DNA of 6,234 nt, taken from Myxococcales bacterium. GTDB taxonomy: Bacteria; Myxococcota; Polyangia; Fen-1088. Shown here piece after piece: positions 5,827 to 6,234 of this stretch (position 1 is the stretch's first letter; every line of letters starts with the position of its first letter). The notes beneath the pieces were generated by a model. That model was not told where the DNA came from. It searched no databases and saw only the letters and a program-made list of their open reading frames with translations. The position numbers and the translations under genes are program-made. The stretch spans positions 695 to 6,928 of the forward strand of contig PMCR01000306.1 of NCBI GenBank assembly GCA_003155465.1. The letters run 5' to 3'.

Positions 5827-5836
5827 CTCGTACGAG
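5827..5836. promoter_or_regulatory. CTCGTACGAG palindrome before the P-type ATPase start
   Basis: A perfect 10-bp palindrome that ends 6 nt before ATG 5843, where the ribosome would bind. It could be a small operator or an RNA hairpin affecting initiation, or simply chance. The 43-nt gap between the ABC ATPase stop and this gene shows no T-tract terminator. It also contains GGAGG at 5806-5810, too far from ATG 5843 to serve it. Confidence 0.2.
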
Positions 5837-5842
5837 CTGGCC

Positions 5843-6234
5843 ATGAAATCCGAAACCGAACCAGCACCCACCAAGCCCCCTGAAATCGCGTCCGCGTCGG
5901 TTCCCGATACGCTCGCAGTGCTCCACGTGAACCCCGAGGCAGGGCTCACGCGCGCGGACGTGGATGTCCGGCGGAAGGAGCACGGCTACAATGAAGTGGC
6001 CGAAAAGCGCGGGCAACCGGTCCGCAAGTTCCTCCGAAAATTCTGGGGCATCTCGGCGTGGATGCTGGAACTGATCATGGTTCTGTCAGCCGTGCTGGGA
6101 AAATACTCGGACCTCGTGGTGGTGAGCGCGCTGCTGGTGGTCAACGCGGTGTTGAGCTTCATGCAGGAGCACCGGGCTGCCGGTGTCGTTGAGACCCTGC
6201 GGCGACGCTTGCAGGTGAATGCGCGTGTCCAGCG
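5843..6234 (+). CDS. P-type ATPase, plasma-membrane proton-pump type (type IIIA), N-terminal part (3'-truncated)
   Basis: The first 130 codons of a gene that runs off the window end. A polar, Pro/Glu-rich N-terminus (1-20) leads to the cation-ATPase N-terminal domain, with GLTRADVDVRRKEHGYNEV (34-52), the usual 'GLT...R...GxNE' pattern. KFWGISAWMLELIMVLSAVL (66-85) forms the first membrane helix, and DLVVVSALLVVNAVLSFMQE (90-109) the second, ending in the conserved FxQE followed by a basic stretch. The FWG...WMLE motif before helix 1 is typical of plasma-membrane H+-ATPases and their bacterial and archaeal relatives, more than of Ca2+ or Na+/K+ pumps. The phosphorylation site (DKTGT) and transport residues lie beyond the window, so ion specificity and completeness are unproven. 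Only a weak purine run (GAGCTGG, 5834-5840) precedes ATG 5843. It may be read through from the exporter operon 43 nt upstream. Confidence 0.85.
   Translation, partial: MKSETEPAPTKPPEIASASVPDTLAVLHVNPEAGLTRADVDVRRKEHGYNEVAEKRGQPVRKFLRKFWGISAWMLELIMVLSAVLGKYSDLVVVSALLVVNAVLSFMQEHRAAGVVETLRRRLQVNARVQ

Noticed and set aside
1..6234. Mobile element, CRISPR array, tRNA or toxin-antitoxin content.
   Set aside because: Reading both strands showed no terminal repeats, spaced repeat units, cloverleaf-like segments or transposase motifs. The only notable repeat is the 13-mer pair.

Overview
The window is about 6.2 kb of GC-rich DNA, densely coded on the + strand, from a Gram-negative bacterium. The outer-membrane factor, the periplasmic adaptor and an exported thioredoxin-like protein all require a periplasm. 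Base composition and gene mix would suit Myxococcota/Deltaproteobacteria or another GC-rich proteobacterial-type lineage, but nothing here fixes the taxon. I see no tRNA, rRNA, CRISPR array or mobile element.

Layout: (1) 1-596 holds the 3' end of a CcdA/DsbD-type membrane electron-transfer protein, followed with almost no gap by a small exported thioredoxin-fold protein with a Cys-Glu-Cys motif. (2) 597-737 is a non-coding stretch carrying a GC palindrome and, just before the next gene, a 14-bp inverted repeat that looks like an operator. (3) 738-5799 is a tight five-gene operon: a MarR-family regulator, a TolC-type outer-membrane factor, an HlyD/MacA/DevB-type periplasmic adaptor, an FtsX/MacB/DevC-type ABC permease and its MacB/LolD/DevA-type ATPase. 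Junctions are a 5-nt gap, a GTGA overlap, a 7-nt gap and a TGATG overlap. (4) 5843 to the window end is the start of a P-type ATPase of the plasma-membrane proton-pump type (type IIIA), 43 nt after the ABC ATPase and with no clear terminator between them.

Working model (inference): genes 2-5 of the operon build one trans-envelope exporter. The separate permease and ATPase form a MacB-like mechanotransmission ABC transporter, the adaptor bridges the periplasm, and the TolC-like protein forms the exit duct. The MarR protein, encoded first, probably controls the operon. The perfect inverted repeat GTTGCG-TC-CGCAAC lies just before marR, and a 13-bp copy of most of it reappears just before the strong Shine-Dalgarno of the tolC-like gene, so both may be binding sites. 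The substrate cannot be read from the sequence. The components are known families. The less routine points are the paired operator-like repeats, the unclear tolC start, the CxC partner of the CcdA protein, and the proton-pump ATPase next to the exporter.
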